DNA of 64,000 bases from Bradyrhizobium manausense. GTDB lineage: Bacteria > Pseudomonadota > Alphaproteobacteria > Rhizobiales > Xanthobacteraceae. Location: assembly GCF_018131105.1 (NCBI RefSeq), contig NZ_JAFCJI010000003.1:186001-250000 (forward strand). Reading direction: 5' to 3'. Below the pieces are notes generated by a model. The model did no database searches, was not told where the DNA came from, and saw only the letters and a list, made by a program, of their open reading frames with translations. Below are positions 54,488 through 63,131 of the stretch, one piece after another. Made by a program: the position numbers and the translations under genes. The number at the start of each line of letters is the position of its first letter. Position 1 is the stretch's first letter.

Positions 54488-55513
54488 ATGGATGCCATGA
54501 ATATCCCGTCACGGCCCGTATCTCCTTCCGAACCGGTGCCCACCGAGGGCGTCGTCGCGGCCGGCGCCTATGTCGACGGGCGGCGCGTCGCCAATATCGC
54601 CATCAGCGCGGCCTCGAGCTGGCGGGCCAAGCCCGGCCACGTGGTCTGGATCGGGCTGCACGAGCCCGACATGGCACTGCTAGGCGCGGTGCAGAAGCAG
54701 TTCGACCTGCACGACCTCGCCATCGAGGACGCCAACCACGCCCATCAGCGGCCGAAGATCGAGCAATATGGCGAAGCCCTGTTCATCGTGGCGCGCACGG
54801 CGCAATTGACCGAAGGCCGGATCGCCTTTGGCGAAACGCATATCTTCGTCGGCGAAGGTTATCTCGTGACGGTGCGCCACGGCGCCTCGACATCCTACAC
54901 CACGGTGCGCGAGCGCTGCGAAAGCTGCCCGCGGGCGCTCGCCCGCGGTGAGGACTACATCCTCTATGCGATCCTCGATTTCATCGTCGACAACTACTCT
55001 CCAGTGCTCGAGAGCATTCACGAGGAAATCGAAGAGATCGAAGATTACGTGCTGTCGAACGTGATCACCAAGGCACAGATCGAACGCCTCTACATGCTGC
55101 GCCGCGACCTCTTGCGGCTGCGCAACGCGATCGGCCCCCTGGTCGAAGTCTGCCGCCGGCTGGAACATGACGAGCTGTCGATGGTCCGGCCGACCATGCA
55201 GCCGCTGTTCCGTGACGTCACCGATCACGTCCGCAACATCCAGGAGCGCATCGATTCCATGCGCGAGGTGCTGGCGTTCGCGTTCGAGGCGAGCCTGCTG
55301 GTTGGCCAGGCGCAGGAAACGGCGGTATCGAAGAAGCTCGCCTCAGGGCTTGCGATCCTCGCGGTGCCGACCGCCGTGGCCGGCATTTATGGGATGAACT
55401 TCAAATACATCCCCGAGCTGCAATGGGAGTACAGCTACTTCGTCGTCATGGGGCTGATGGCGCTCGCCTGCGCCGGCCTGTATTGGCGCTTCCGCCGCGT
55501 CGGATGGCTGTGA
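54488..55513 (+). CDS. CorA-type magnesium/cobalt transporter
   Basis: About 341 residues. A long cytoplasmic domain precedes two C-terminal membrane helices. The pore signature YGMNFKYIPEL is at the end of helix 1, matching the CorA GMN motif, with WEYSYFVVMGLMALACAGLYW as helix 2. HDLAIEDANHAHQRPKIEQY near residue 73 is the family's metal-sensing helix region. ATG 54488 and ATG 54497 are both possible. It sits on the opposite strand between purQ and purS. Confidence 0.93.
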   Translation: MDAMNIPSRPVSPSEPVPTEGVVAAGAYVDGRRVANIAISAASSWRAKPGHVVWIGLHEPDMALLGAVQKQFDLHDLAIEDANHAHQRPKIEQYGEALFIVARTAQLTEGRIAFGETHIFVGEGYLVTVRHGASTSYTTVRERCESCPRALARGEDYILYAILDFIVDNYSPVLESIHEEIEEIEDYVLSNVITKAQIERLYMLRRDLLRLRNAIGPLVEVCRRLEHDELSMVRPTMQPLFRDVTDHVRNIQERIDSMREVLAFAFEASLLVGQAQETAVSKKLASGLAILAVPTAVAGIYGMNFKYIPELQWEYSYFVVMGLMALACAGLYWRFRRVGWL

Positions 55514-55562
55514 AGCGAGAGCGCCTGGCCGCCAATATCGCGACCAGGACTGCTCGGCAGAC

Positions 55563-55802
55563 TTAGACGATCTCGACGCGATAGTTCTCGATCACGGTGT
55601 TGGCGAGCAGCTTGTCCGCGGCGTCCTTCAGCGCGGCTTCGGCCTTGGCCTTGTCGGCGCCGGCGATCTCGATGTCGAACACCTTGCCCTGCCGCACGCT
55701 GGCGACGCCGTCGACGCCGAGCGACTTCAGCGCGCCTTCGATGGCCTTGCCCTGAGGATCAAGAATACCCGTCTTCAGGGTAACGGTCACACGTGCCTTC
55801 AC
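55563..55802 (-). CDS. purS: Phosphoribosylformylglycinamidine synthase subunit PurS
   Basis: 79 residues. VTVTLKTGILDPQGKAIEGALKSLG and VRQGKVFDIEIAG are the two PurS signatures. It bridges PurL and PurQ in the FGAM synthase complex. It starts 13 bp after purC. Confidence 0.95.
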   Translation of the reverse strand: MKARVTVTLKTGILDPQGKAIEGALKSLGVDGVASVRQGKVFDIEIAGADKAKAEAALKDAADKLLANTVIENYRVEIV

Positions 55803-55815
55803 GTCATAATCCTCT

Positions 55816-56583
55816 TCAGCTCTTCACCAGCACGGGACCCGTGCCCTGCGGACGCTCGTTCTCCATGAGGATGCCGAGGCGCTTGGCGACTTCGGTGTAG
55901 GCCTCGAGCAGGCCACCGAGGTCCCTGCGGAAACGGTCCTTGTCGAGCTTCTCGTTCGACTTGATGTCCCACAGACGGCAGCTGTCCGGCGAGATCTCGT
56001 CGGCGACGATAATGCGCATCATCTCGTTCTCGAACAGCCGGCCGCACTCCATCTTGAAGTCGACGAGGCGGATGCCGATGCCGAGGAAAAGGCCGGTCAG
56101 GAAGTCGTTGACGCGGATGGCGAGCGCCATGATGTCGTCGATCTCCTGCGGCGTGGCCCAGCCGAAGGCGGTGATGTGCTCTTCCGACACCATGGGGTCG
56201 TTGAGCTGGTCGTTCTTGTAATAGAATTCGATGATCGAACGGGGCAGCTGGGTGCCTTCCTCGATGCCGAGGCGCTGCGACAGCGAGCCGGCGGCAACGT
56301 TCCGCACCACCACTTCGAGCGGCACGATCTCGACCTCGCGAATCAACTGCTCGCGCATGTTGAGGCGGCGGATGAAGTGGGTCGGCACCCCGATGTCGTT
56401 GAGGTGCTGAAACAGGTACTCCGAGATCCGGTTGTTGAGGACACCCTTGCCCTCGATCACCTGATGCTTTTTGGCATTGAACGCGGTGGCGTCATCCTTG
56501 AAGTGCTGGATCAGGGTACCGGGCTCGGGACCTTCATACAGAACCTTTGCCTTGCCTTCATAAATGCGACGCCGACGGCTCAT
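55816..56583 (-). CDS. purC: SAICAR synthase
   Basis: 255 residues (ATG 56583). RRRIYEGKAKVLYEGPEP at the start, VRNVAAGSLSQRLGIEEG (~94-111) and IRLVDFKMECGRL are PurC signatures. It couples CAIR to aspartate in step 8 of purine synthesis. An in-frame ATG at 56613 would add ten residues. The family usually begins with the Arg-rich segment, so 56583 is preferred. It is the first gene of the purC-purS pair. Confidence 0.95.
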   Translation of the reverse strand: MSRRRRIYEGKAKVLYEGPEPGTLIQHFKDDATAFNAKKHQVIEGKGVLNNRISEYLFQHLNDIGVPTHFIRRLNMREQLIREVEIVPLEVVVRNVAAGSLSQRLGIEEGTQLPRSIIEFYYKNDQLNDPMVSEEHITAFGWATPQEIDDIMALAIRVNDFLTGLFLGIGIRLVDFKMECGRLFENEMMRIIVADEISPDSCRLWDIKSNEKLDKDRFRRDLGGLLEAYTEVAKRLGILMENERPQGTGPVLVKS

Positions 56584-56903
56584 TGGGATGTACCGTGTTT
56601 TGTTGAAATCCATGTATTTGGTGTGCTCCGGTTACCAGGTTACGACCCACAGCGGAGCTGCCGTGAACGGCTCGGACCCCGTCTGGAACCCAAGGAAACA
56701 GAACGGGAACCAAGCCTTCAGGCAACCTATCCGATTGGCTGTCCCAGCACAATCGATCCGGTCCATCCGACGCTGACTTATACCGCCCTTGCCTGCGGCT
56801 TTACGGCTCGTTGTTCGGCCGATCATGCCCCTTATCTAGGCATGGGCGGGGGTCCTCGCAACGAGGGCCACCACGTCCAGCGACTGAAGGAATCGGAAGA
56901 CGC
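56584..56903. other. Divergent intergenic region between purC and the DUF1476 gene
   Basis: About 320 bp (290 bp if the longer purC start is used). It must hold promoters for both directions. No gene, repeat of the named families, or PurR-type operator could be recognised by eye. Confidence 0.4.
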
Positions 56904-57227
56904 ATGAGCGAATTCAACAAGCGCGAAGAAGGCTTTGAGAAGAAGTTTGCCCTCGACGAGGAGCAGAAATTCAGGGCAGAGGCCCGCCGTAACCGGCTGC
57001 TGGGGCTGTGGGCGGCCGAAAAGCTCGGAATCACAGGCGACGCCGCCACCGCCTATGCCAAGGAGGTCGTCGCTGCCGATTTCGAGGAGGCCGGCGACGG
57101 CGACGTCCTGCGCAAGGTCATGACCGATTTCGCCGCCAAGAACGTGGCTGCCAGCGAGCAGGCGATTCGCGCCAAGATGAGCGAGCTGATCGCGGTCGCG
57201 GCCGCCGATGTGAAGGCCGGGACGTAA
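56904..57227 (+). CDS. DUF1476 protein (F1-ATPase inhibitor zeta subunit family)
   Basis: 107 residues. FNKREEGFEKKFALDEEQKFRAEARRNRLLGLWAAEKLG (~4-42) is the family signature. In Paracoccus this family is the zeta subunit that blocks ATP hydrolysis by F1. The fold is a four-helix bundle. AAGGAATCGGAAGACGC precedes the ATG. It lies 75 bp upstream of purB on the same strand. Confidence 0.92.
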   Translation: MSEFNKREEGFEKKFALDEEQKFRAEARRNRLLGLWAAEKLGITGDAATAYAKEVVAADFEEAGDGDVLRKVMTDFAAKNVAASEQAIRAKMSELIAVAAADVKAGT

Positions 57228-57302
57228 GCTTAACAGCGGGCAGCGGAAGCCCTGTCCGCCGCCCGCGCTCCCGGGCTTGCAGCCAGCTCCCGGCAATGCC
57301 AA

Positions 57303-58754
57303 ATGGGCGGCATGTCCCAGGAAAACCGCCAAGATCACATCTCAAACGTCCTCGCCCAACGCTATGCCTCGCCCGCGATGCGCGCGATCTGGAGCGGTGA
57401 AGGCAAGGTTCGCCTCGAACGCGACTACTGGATCGCCGTGCTGAAGGGCCAGCGCGATCTCGGCATCCCGGTGCCCGATGGCGTGATCGAATCGTACGAG
57501 CGCGTGAAGGACCAGGTCGACCTGGATTCCATCATGCGGCGCGAGCGCATCACCCGCCATGACGTCAAGGCGCGGATCGAAGAGTTCTGCGATCTGGCCG
57601 GTCACGAGCACCTGCACAAGGGTATGACCAGCCGCGACCTCACCGAGAACGTGGAGCAGTTGCAGGTCTACCGCGGGCTCCAGCTCATCGAGACCAAGAG
57701 CATCGCCGCGCTCATTCGCTTTGCCAAGCACGCCAAGCAGTTGCGCGACATGCCGTTCACGGCGCGCACGCACAACGTGGCCGCGCAGGTCACGACGCTC
57801 GGCAAGCGCATCGCCATGTTCGGCGAGGAGATGCTGGTGTCGCATCAGAGCCTGGTCAACGTGCTCGACACCTATCCCGCGCGCGGCCTGAAGGGCGCGG
57901 TCGGCACAAGGCTCGACCAGATCACTCTGTTCAACGGCGATGCCGGCAAGGCACGCGCGCTCGAGCAGCGCATTCTCGTCCATCTCGGCCTGCCCAGGAG
58001 TTTTGATGCGGTCGGCCAGGTCTATCCGCGCAGCCTCGACTTCCGCGCCGTCAGCGTGCTCACCGAGCTCGCCAGCGGCCCCGGCAATTTCGCCAAGACG
58101 CTGCGCCTGATGGCGGGCCACGAGCTTGCCAGCGAAGGCTTTGCCAAGGGCCAGGTCGGCTCGTCCGCGATGCCGCACAAGATGAACAGCCGCTCCTGCG
58201 AGCGCATCAACGGCCTGCATGTCATCTTGAAGGGCTATCTGACGATGGCCGCGGGACTTGCCGGCGATCAGTGGAACGAAGGCGACGTCTCCTGCTCGGT
58301 CGTCCGCCGCGTCATGCTGCCCGATGCCTTCCTTGCCATGGACGGCCTGCTCGAGACCCTGCTCTCCGTGCTCGACCAGATGGAAATCTTCGACGCCGTC
58401 GTCGCGACCGAGCTGAACCGCTATCTGCCCTTCCTGCTGACCACCACGGTGATGATGGAAGCGGTGAAGAAGGGCTCGGGGCGTGAAGGCGCGCATGAAG
58501 CGATCAAGGAGCACGCGGTCGCGGCCATTCGCGACCTGCGCACCGGCAAGATCGCGCAGAACGACCTGCTCAAGCGTCTCGCCGCCGACCAGCGCCTGGG
58601 ATTGAGCGAAGCCGAACTTGAGCGCGTGCTCGATCACGGCCGCGCCAATTCCGGCGATGCCGGGGCTCAGGTCGACTACTTCGCCGAACAGGTCGATGCG
58701 CTCGCCAAGGCGAAGCCCGAAGCGGCCAAGTACACGCCGGGCGCGATACTGTAA
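57303..58754 (+). CDS. purB: Adenylosuccinate lyase
   Basis: 483 residues (480 if the ATG at 57312 is used). VLAQRYASPAMRAIWSGEGKVRLERDYW near the start, GMTSRDLTENVEQLQVYRG (~114-132) and the signature loop GSSAMPHKMNSRSCERINGL (~285-304) identify it. It catalyses two fumarate-releasing steps in purine synthesis. The length and loop match the ~475-residue class I recall from Actinobacteria, not the ~430-residue class usual in proteobacteria. The distinction from other lyases rests on purC and purS nearby. Confidence 0.9.
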   Translation: MGGMSQENRQDHISNVLAQRYASPAMRAIWSGEGKVRLERDYWIAVLKGQRDLGIPVPDGVIESYERVKDQVDLDSIMRRERITRHDVKARIEEFCDLAGHEHLHKGMTSRDLTENVEQLQVYRGLQLIETKSIAALIRFAKHAKQLRDMPFTARTHNVAAQVTTLGKRIAMFGEEMLVSHQSLVNVLDTYPARGLKGAVGTRLDQITLFNGDAGKARALEQRILVHLGLPRSFDAVGQVYPRSLDFRAVSVLTELASGPGNFAKTLRLMAGHELASEGFAKGQVGSSAMPHKMNSRSCERINGLHVILKGYLTMAAGLAGDQWNEGDVSCSVVRRVMLPDAFLAMDGLLETLLSVLDQMEIFDAVVATELNRYLPFLLTTTVMMEAVKKGSGREGAHEAIKEHAVAAIRDLRTGKIAQNDLLKRLAADQRLGLSEAELERVLDHGRANSGDAGAQVDYFAEQVDALAKAKPEAAKYTPGAIL

Positions 58755-58776
58755 GCAAACAGTGAGATGCGAGGAG

Positions 58777-58834
58777 CGAATGGAAAATTCCATTCGTGCT
58801 CGCCACGTGCGCTTGGCGAGGCCTAACGCCTCGC
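58777..58834. terminator. Hairpins between convergent purB and the regulator-hydrolase gene
   Basis: CGAATGGAA-AA-TTCCATTCG (58777-58796) is a 9-bp inverted repeat, and GCGAGGC-CTAAC-GCCTCGC (58816-58834) overlaps the opposing stop codon. Neither has a T-tract. In a 68-bp convergent gap they may block read-through. The first repeats the half sites of 26538. Confidence 0.45.
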
Positions 58835-60394
58835 ACCGGCGCCCTCGCCTCGCCCCGGCAAAGCGTGGGTAAATCGCCTGATCGCCTCCAGCACCGGCTG
58901 TTGATCGCCGGCAAAGAACCAGTGATCGTTGCCATCGAGCTCGACGAACTGCGCGCCCTTGATCCGGCTCGCCACGTCGCGGCCGGCCGCGATGCGCACG
59001 GCCTTGTCGTCGCGCCGGTGCAGCACCAGCGTCGGCACGGCGATTTGCGGCAGCAGGTCTCGCACGTCGGCATCGCGAAACGCTTCCAGCACGGCCGAGA
59101 TGCCGCCGGGGCTGGACGCCGCGCGCAACAGCCCGGCCCACCACGCGCGCGCCTGCGGATCGCCCGCAAGGCTCGGCGCGAAAGCTTCGATCCCGACCGG
59201 CCCGCCCCATTGCGCGATGAGATGCTTGCTCCAGGCATCATACTGGCTGGCGCGCAGCGCATGCGGATAGTCCTCCGCCCAGCAGCCTTTTGCCAATGCG
59301 CCGAACAGAATGAGCCCGGCGACGCGACCGGGGTCATCGACGGCAAATTTGACGCAGGCCGGCCCGCATTCGGATGCGCCAAACAGCACGACGCGACGCG
59401 AACTCGCCGCACGTAGCACGGTGCCGATATCCTCCGCGGTGACGTCGATGCCAGGTGCTGAGCCGACGCGATCGGACAGCCCGATGCCGCGGCGATCGAA
59501 CACGATGAGCCGCCCGAGCTTCATTAATGATGCCAGGAACGTCCGGCTCGCGGGATGCTCCCAGGCGCGCTCCACATGCGAGACGAAGCCAGGCATGACG
59601 AGGATATCGAGCGGACCACTGCCATAGGTCTGATACGCCAGATGCACGCCCGCGCCCTTGACGTAGCGCGTCGTCGGAATGGCCTGCGGTGCGGCGGCGG
59701 GGCTCATCAGCGCCTCGGTCTCGGCTTCTGGCGCCACACCGAGCTCATCACGCAGCCGCTGCGTCAGCGCGGCGTGATGCCGTTCCGCGGCGCCGCGATC
59801 GCCTGATAGCAGCAGGCTGCGGATCAGATGCCGGCCATAGACTTCGCTGAGCGGATCGAGCTCGACCAGACGCCCCGCATGCGCGGTCGCGGCAGAATGA
59901 TCACCCGCGGCATTCTTGTCCTGCACGAGACGCTCCAGCGCGTGCACGAGCCGTCCCCGCAGCGCCTCGCGGCGAAAGAATGTCCAATCGTCAAACTCAG
60001 GCGAGCCTTCCGGCGAGAAGCCCGCGAGGAAGTCGCCGCGATATGTCTGGCAGGCCACTTCAAACGCACCTCTGTCGCAGGCGCTCTCGAACAGGTGTGC
60101 GTCAACCCTCAGTTCAGCAACCGGCGACCAGCGAACACTGGTGCGGTCGGTCTCGAAAACCGGCTCACCGAGCGCGATCTCGACGCGATGAAGCAGGCGC
60201 CGCAAGCGCGCAAGTCCGGTCTCGCGGTCAGCCTCGGGCCATAGCTGCGTCGCGAGTACGTCCCGCGCGACGGCGCCCTTGGCCTCGGCGAGATAGACCA
60301 GCAGAGCGAGCCCCTTGCGCAAGGCCAGCTTGATTGGGCGGCCGTCGGCATGGATCTCGGGGAACCCGAACGTCCCAAGCGAGAAGGCCGTCAC
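58823..60394 (-). CDS. wHTH-BTAD regulator fused to an alpha/beta hydrolase
   Basis: 523 residues. Residues ~1-95 form an AfsR/SARP-type winged helix, ~96-225 a BTAD helical domain, and ~245-515 an alpha/beta hydrolase. The nucleophile elbow is GASECG (Ser341), with Cys343 where Gly is normal. The Asp and His appear in HRRDDKAV and NDHWFF. No receiver domain. It may sense a small molecule through the hydrolase fold and control transcription. It is divergent from the mddA-like gene across 136 bp, a likely target. Confidence 0.85.
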   Translation of the reverse strand: MTAFSLGTFGFPEIHADGRPIKLALRKGLALLVYLAEAKGAVARDVLATQLWPEADRETGLARLRRLLHRVEIALGEPVFETDRTSVRWSPVAELRVDAHLFESACDRGAFEVACQTYRGDFLAGFSPEGSPEFDDWTFFRREALRGRLVHALERLVQDKNAAGDHSAATAHAGRLVELDPLSEVYGRHLIRSLLLSGDRGAAERHHAALTQRLRDELGVAPEAETEALMSPAAAPQAIPTTRYVKGAGVHLAYQTYGSGPLDILVMPGFVSHVERAWEHPASRTFLASLMKLGRLIVFDRRGIGLSDRVGSAPGIDVTAEDIGTVLRAASSRRVVLFGASECGPACVKFAVDDPGRVAGLILFGALAKGCWAEDYPHALRASQYDAWSKHLIAQWGGPVGIEAFAPSLAGDPQARAWWAGLLRAASSPGGISAVLEAFRDADVRDLLPQIAVPTLVLHRRDDKAVRIAAGRDVASRIKGAQFVELDGNDHWFFAGDQQPVLEAIRRFTHALPGRGEGAGARR

Positions 60395-60530
60395 GGATTC
60401 GCTCCTGCCCTCGGGGGACGGACAGGGGACGGTCGAGCGGTAGCCAAAGGGCCAGATCGAGCCCCTTCGCCGGCGAGCGATTCAGGCTCCTGCATGCGGC
60501 ACCGCTCTATCAGGCACGATAGGAAAAACC

Positions 60531-61268
60531 ATGATCTCACGCCTTCTCATCCTGCTCTATGCCCTCGTGAGCTACGCCCTGTTCACGGTCTCGTTTCTCT
60601 ATGCGCTCGGTTTCGTCGGCAATTATGTCGTACCAAAATCGATCGACGTCGGCAGCCCCGTGAATTGGGGGGAAGCCATCGTCGTCAACCTGCTGCTGAT
60701 GAGCCTGTTTGCCATCCAGCACAGCGTGATGGCGCGTCCCGGCTTCAAACGATGGTCGGCCAAATTCCTTCCCGCGGCCTGCGAGCGCAGCACCTATGTC
60801 CTGCTCTCCAGCCTGATCCTCCTGCTGCTGTTCTGGCAATGGCGTCCGATCCCGACCGTGATCTGGCAGACGGACGGACTTCTGGCCTGGCTGCTGACCT
60901 CAGTGCATTGGCTCGGCTGGCTGATCGCGTTCGCCTCGACCCACATGATCGATCATTTCGACCTGTTCGGCGTGCGCCAGGCTGTCGTCGCGTGGCGCGG
61001 GGCCGAGATGCCAGGTCAATCTTTCAGGACGCCCCTGCTCTACAAGATCGTGCGGCATCCGCTGATGCTCGGCTTCCTGCTCGCATTCTGGGCGACGCCG
61101 GTGATGACATCAGGCCATTTGCTGTTTGCGCTCGCAAACACCGCCTACATCCTGGTCGCGCTGCAATTCGAGGAGCGGGATCTGATCGCCGCATTCGGCA
61201 CGATCTACCAGGACTACCGCCGGCGCGTTCCCATGCTTCTGCCTCGTGTTTTCGGAGCGCGGCGATGA
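60531..61268 (+). CDS. mddA: Methanethiol S-methyltransferase-like membrane protein (MddA/NnrU family)
   Basis: 245 residues, about six membrane helices, of the isoprenylcysteine methyltransferase-like MddA/NnrU family. QHSVMARPGFKRW and the conserved HPLMLGFLLAFWATPVMTSGHLLFA (~174-198) and EERDLIAAFG...YRRRVP are the SAM-binding and catalytic region. MddA methylates methanethiol to dimethyl sulfide and was described in Bradyrhizobium. The assignment is by resemblance and the substrate is not proven. The stop overlaps the next start (ATGA). Confidence 0.72.
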   Translation: MISRLLILLYALVSYALFTVSFLYALGFVGNYVVPKSIDVGSPVNWGEAIVVNLLLMSLFAIQHSVMARPGFKRWSAKFLPAACERSTYVLLSSLILLLLFWQWRPIPTVIWQTDGLLAWLLTSVHWLGWLIAFASTHMIDHFDLFGVRQAVVAWRGAEMPGQSFRTPLLYKIVRHPLMLGFLLAFWATPVMTSGHLLFALANTAYILVALQFEERDLIAAFGTIYQDYRRRVPMLLPRVFGARR

Positions 61269-62242
61269 AAGCTGTTCTGTGCAGTTCGTTCACCGGCCCT
61301 GCGGACCTGCGCCTCGGTGAGATCGACGAGCCCAAGCCTGCCGGCGACGAGATCCTCATCGACGTCCATGCGGCCTCCGTGAGCTTCATGGACCGGTTGC
61401 TGGTCTCGGGCCTCTACCAGATGCGGCCACCTCTGCCCTTCGTGCCCGGCACGGAAGCCTCCGGTGTCGTCGTCGCGGTTGGCGACAAAGTCACAAAATT
61501 CAGCCCTGGCGATCGCGTCGCGTGCAGCAGCTGGACCGGTGGCTACGCCGAACGGATGATCGCCAAGGAATCCAAGAGCGTGCGTCTGCCTGACGGCGTC
61601 GCGTTCGAGACGGCTGCGACGGTGCTGCACGTCTACGGCACGGCCGATTATGCGCTGGTCGAGCGCGCACGGGCGCAACGCGGTGAGACCGTGTTCATCA
61701 CAGGTGCCGCCGGCGGAGTCGGGCTTGCTGCCGTCGACCTCGGCCGCCATCTGGGCCTGCGCGTCATCGCCGGTGTCGGCTCCGACGACAAGGCCGCGCT
61801 GGTGCGCAGCTATGGCGCCGGCGAGGTCATCAACTATCGCAGCGGGGATCTGCGCGAGCGGATCAAGTCGGTCACATCAGGCCAGGGCATCGATATCGGA
61901 TTCGACAATATCGGCGGCGCGATCTTCGAACAGATGGCCCGGCTGATGGCATGGGGTGGACGGCTGATGCCGATCGGCTTCACCGGCGGCGCGATTCCAT
62001 CGATCCCGATGAACCTGCCGCTGCTCAAGAATTATTCCATCCTCGGTGTCTTCGTCGGCGCCTGGGCGGAACGGTTTTCCGACGAGGCCGCGCGCATGAA
62101 CGACACGCTGATGCAATTGCTGGCTGACGGAAAAATTCGCCCGCACATCGATCGCATCCTGCCTTTGGAGGCTGCCGCTGACGCCATGCGCGCCGTCGCC
62201 AATCGCACCGTTCAGGGAAGAATTGTGCTCAAGATCAGATAG
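61265..62242 (+). CDS. NADPH:quinone oxidoreductase-like MDR protein
   Basis: 325 residues, zinc-independent medium-chain reductase. The Rossmann motif is GAAGGVGLAAVDLGRHLG (~152-169). VPGTEASGVVVAVGDKV and FSPGDRVACSSWTGGYAER are QOR signatures, with no catalytic Zn Cys. It reduces quinones or enones with NADPH. The ATG at 61265 overlaps the previous stop. The longer upstream open frame runs through the methyltransferase gene and is a shadow. Confidence 0.9.
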   Translation: MKAVLCSSFTGPADLRLGEIDEPKPAGDEILIDVHAASVSFMDRLLVSGLYQMRPPLPFVPGTEASGVVVAVGDKVTKFSPGDRVACSSWTGGYAERMIAKESKSVRLPDGVAFETAATVLHVYGTADYALVERARAQRGETVFITGAAGGVGLAAVDLGRHLGLRVIAGVGSDDKAALVRSYGAGEVINYRSGDLRERIKSVTSGQGIDIGFDNIGGAIFEQMARLMAWGGRLMPIGFTGGAIPSIPMNLPLLKNYSILGVFVGAWAERFSDEAARMNDTLMQLLADGKIRPHIDRILPLEAAADAMRAVANRTVQGRIVLKIR

Positions 62243-62259
62243 AGTAACCGCAAAAGGTC

Positions 62260-62338
62260 GTCATGCCCGGGCTTGTCCCGGGCATCCACGTTCTTCCGCG
62301 TGCAAGGCGTGGATGGCCGGGACGAGCCCGGCCATGAC
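62260..62338. repeat. Imperfect palindrome, family C, second copy
   Basis: GTCATGCCCGGGCTTGTCCCGGGCATCCACG pairs with CGTGGATGGCCGGGACGAGCCCGGCCATGAC with few mismatches. It lies 17 bp after the oxidoreductase gene. The left arm is close to the right arm of the 47907 copy. Confidence 0.87.
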
Positions 62339-62365
62339 GCCGTGGAAACTTCTGGAAGGTAACCG

Positions 62366-63115
62366 TTGACCGAGATCATCATCGACAAGCGCTATTGCGG
62401 CCCACCGAACTCCGGCAATGGCGGCTATGTCTGCGGCCGGCTGGCGCAACACATTCCCGGCGGCGCCGAGGTGACGCTGCGCGCACCGCCGCCCCTGGAC
62501 ACGTCGCTCGATGTAGCAGCCACAGACGACGGCAGGTGGGAGCTTCGCGACGGCGCCAAGGTCGTCGCGACGGGGCACGCCGCGAGTATCGAGCTCGTGC
62601 GCCTGGAAACTGCCAGCTTCGCGGAAGCATCCGCCGCCGAATTGCTGACGCCCATCAAGCCGCACGAGCATCCGCTGCCGACCTGCTTCGTCTGCGGCCC
62701 CGCGAGAGCTGAGGGCGACGGCCTGCGCATCTTCGTCGGACCGCTCGGACGGCATGCGCACACGCCCGTTCTCGCAGCGAGCTGGACACCGAATCAGAGC
62801 CTGACAGCCGAGGATGGTTTGATCGCTTCCGAATTTTTATGGTCGGCACTCGACTGCCCCACCGGCTTCGCCTGCAATTGCAACCCGCAAAGCAGCGTCG
62901 TCGATCGCACACCGCTCCTGCTGGGCCGAATGTCCGCACGCATCGAGTCCCGCCCGCGCCCCGGAGATCGCTGCGTCATCACCGCCTGGCCCACCGGCCG
63001 CGACGGCCGCAAGCGCATGGCCGAAGCCGCCCTGCATGATGAGGGCGGGAAGTTGCTGGCCGTGGCGAAGACGACATGGATTGCAGTCGAGCGCGACGTG
63101 CAGCTCGGACGATGA
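62366..63115 (+). CDS. Hotdog-like protein with CxxC motif, putative thioesterase
   Basis: 249 residues. The two halves each resemble a hotdog domain (GNGGYVCGRLAQHI in the first, SEFLWSALDCPTGFAC in the second). A linker carries PTCFVCGPARAEGDGLRIF (~105-123), reminiscent of a metal-binding or CxxCG loop. The start is a TTG at 62366 with GGAAGG 6 bp upstream. It may act on acyl thioesters, but no function is proven. Confidence 0.65.
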   Translation: MTEIIIDKRYCGPPNSGNGGYVCGRLAQHIPGGAEVTLRAPPPLDTSLDVAATDDGRWELRDGAKVVATGHAASIELVRLETASFAEASAAELLTPIKPHEHPLPTCFVCGPARAEGDGLRIFVGPLGRHAHTPVLAASWTPNQSLTAEDGLIASEFLWSALDCPTGFACNCNPQSSVVDRTPLLLGRMSARIESRPRPGDRCVITAWPTGRDGRKRMAEAALHDEGGKLLAVAKTTWIAVERDVQLGR

Positions 63116-63131
63116 GTGACGGTCTCGTAGT

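Noticed and set aside
57342..59210. A 622-codon minus-strand frame opposite purB and into the regulator-hydrolase gene
   Set aside because: It has no recognisable domain and spans two genes with strong family matches. Length alone is not evidence at this GC content.
60350..61264. Extension of the quinone-oxidoreductase frame by 300 codons upstream
   Set aside because: The extension runs in another frame through the mddA-like gene and shows no domain. The ATG at 61265 has the family N-terminus.
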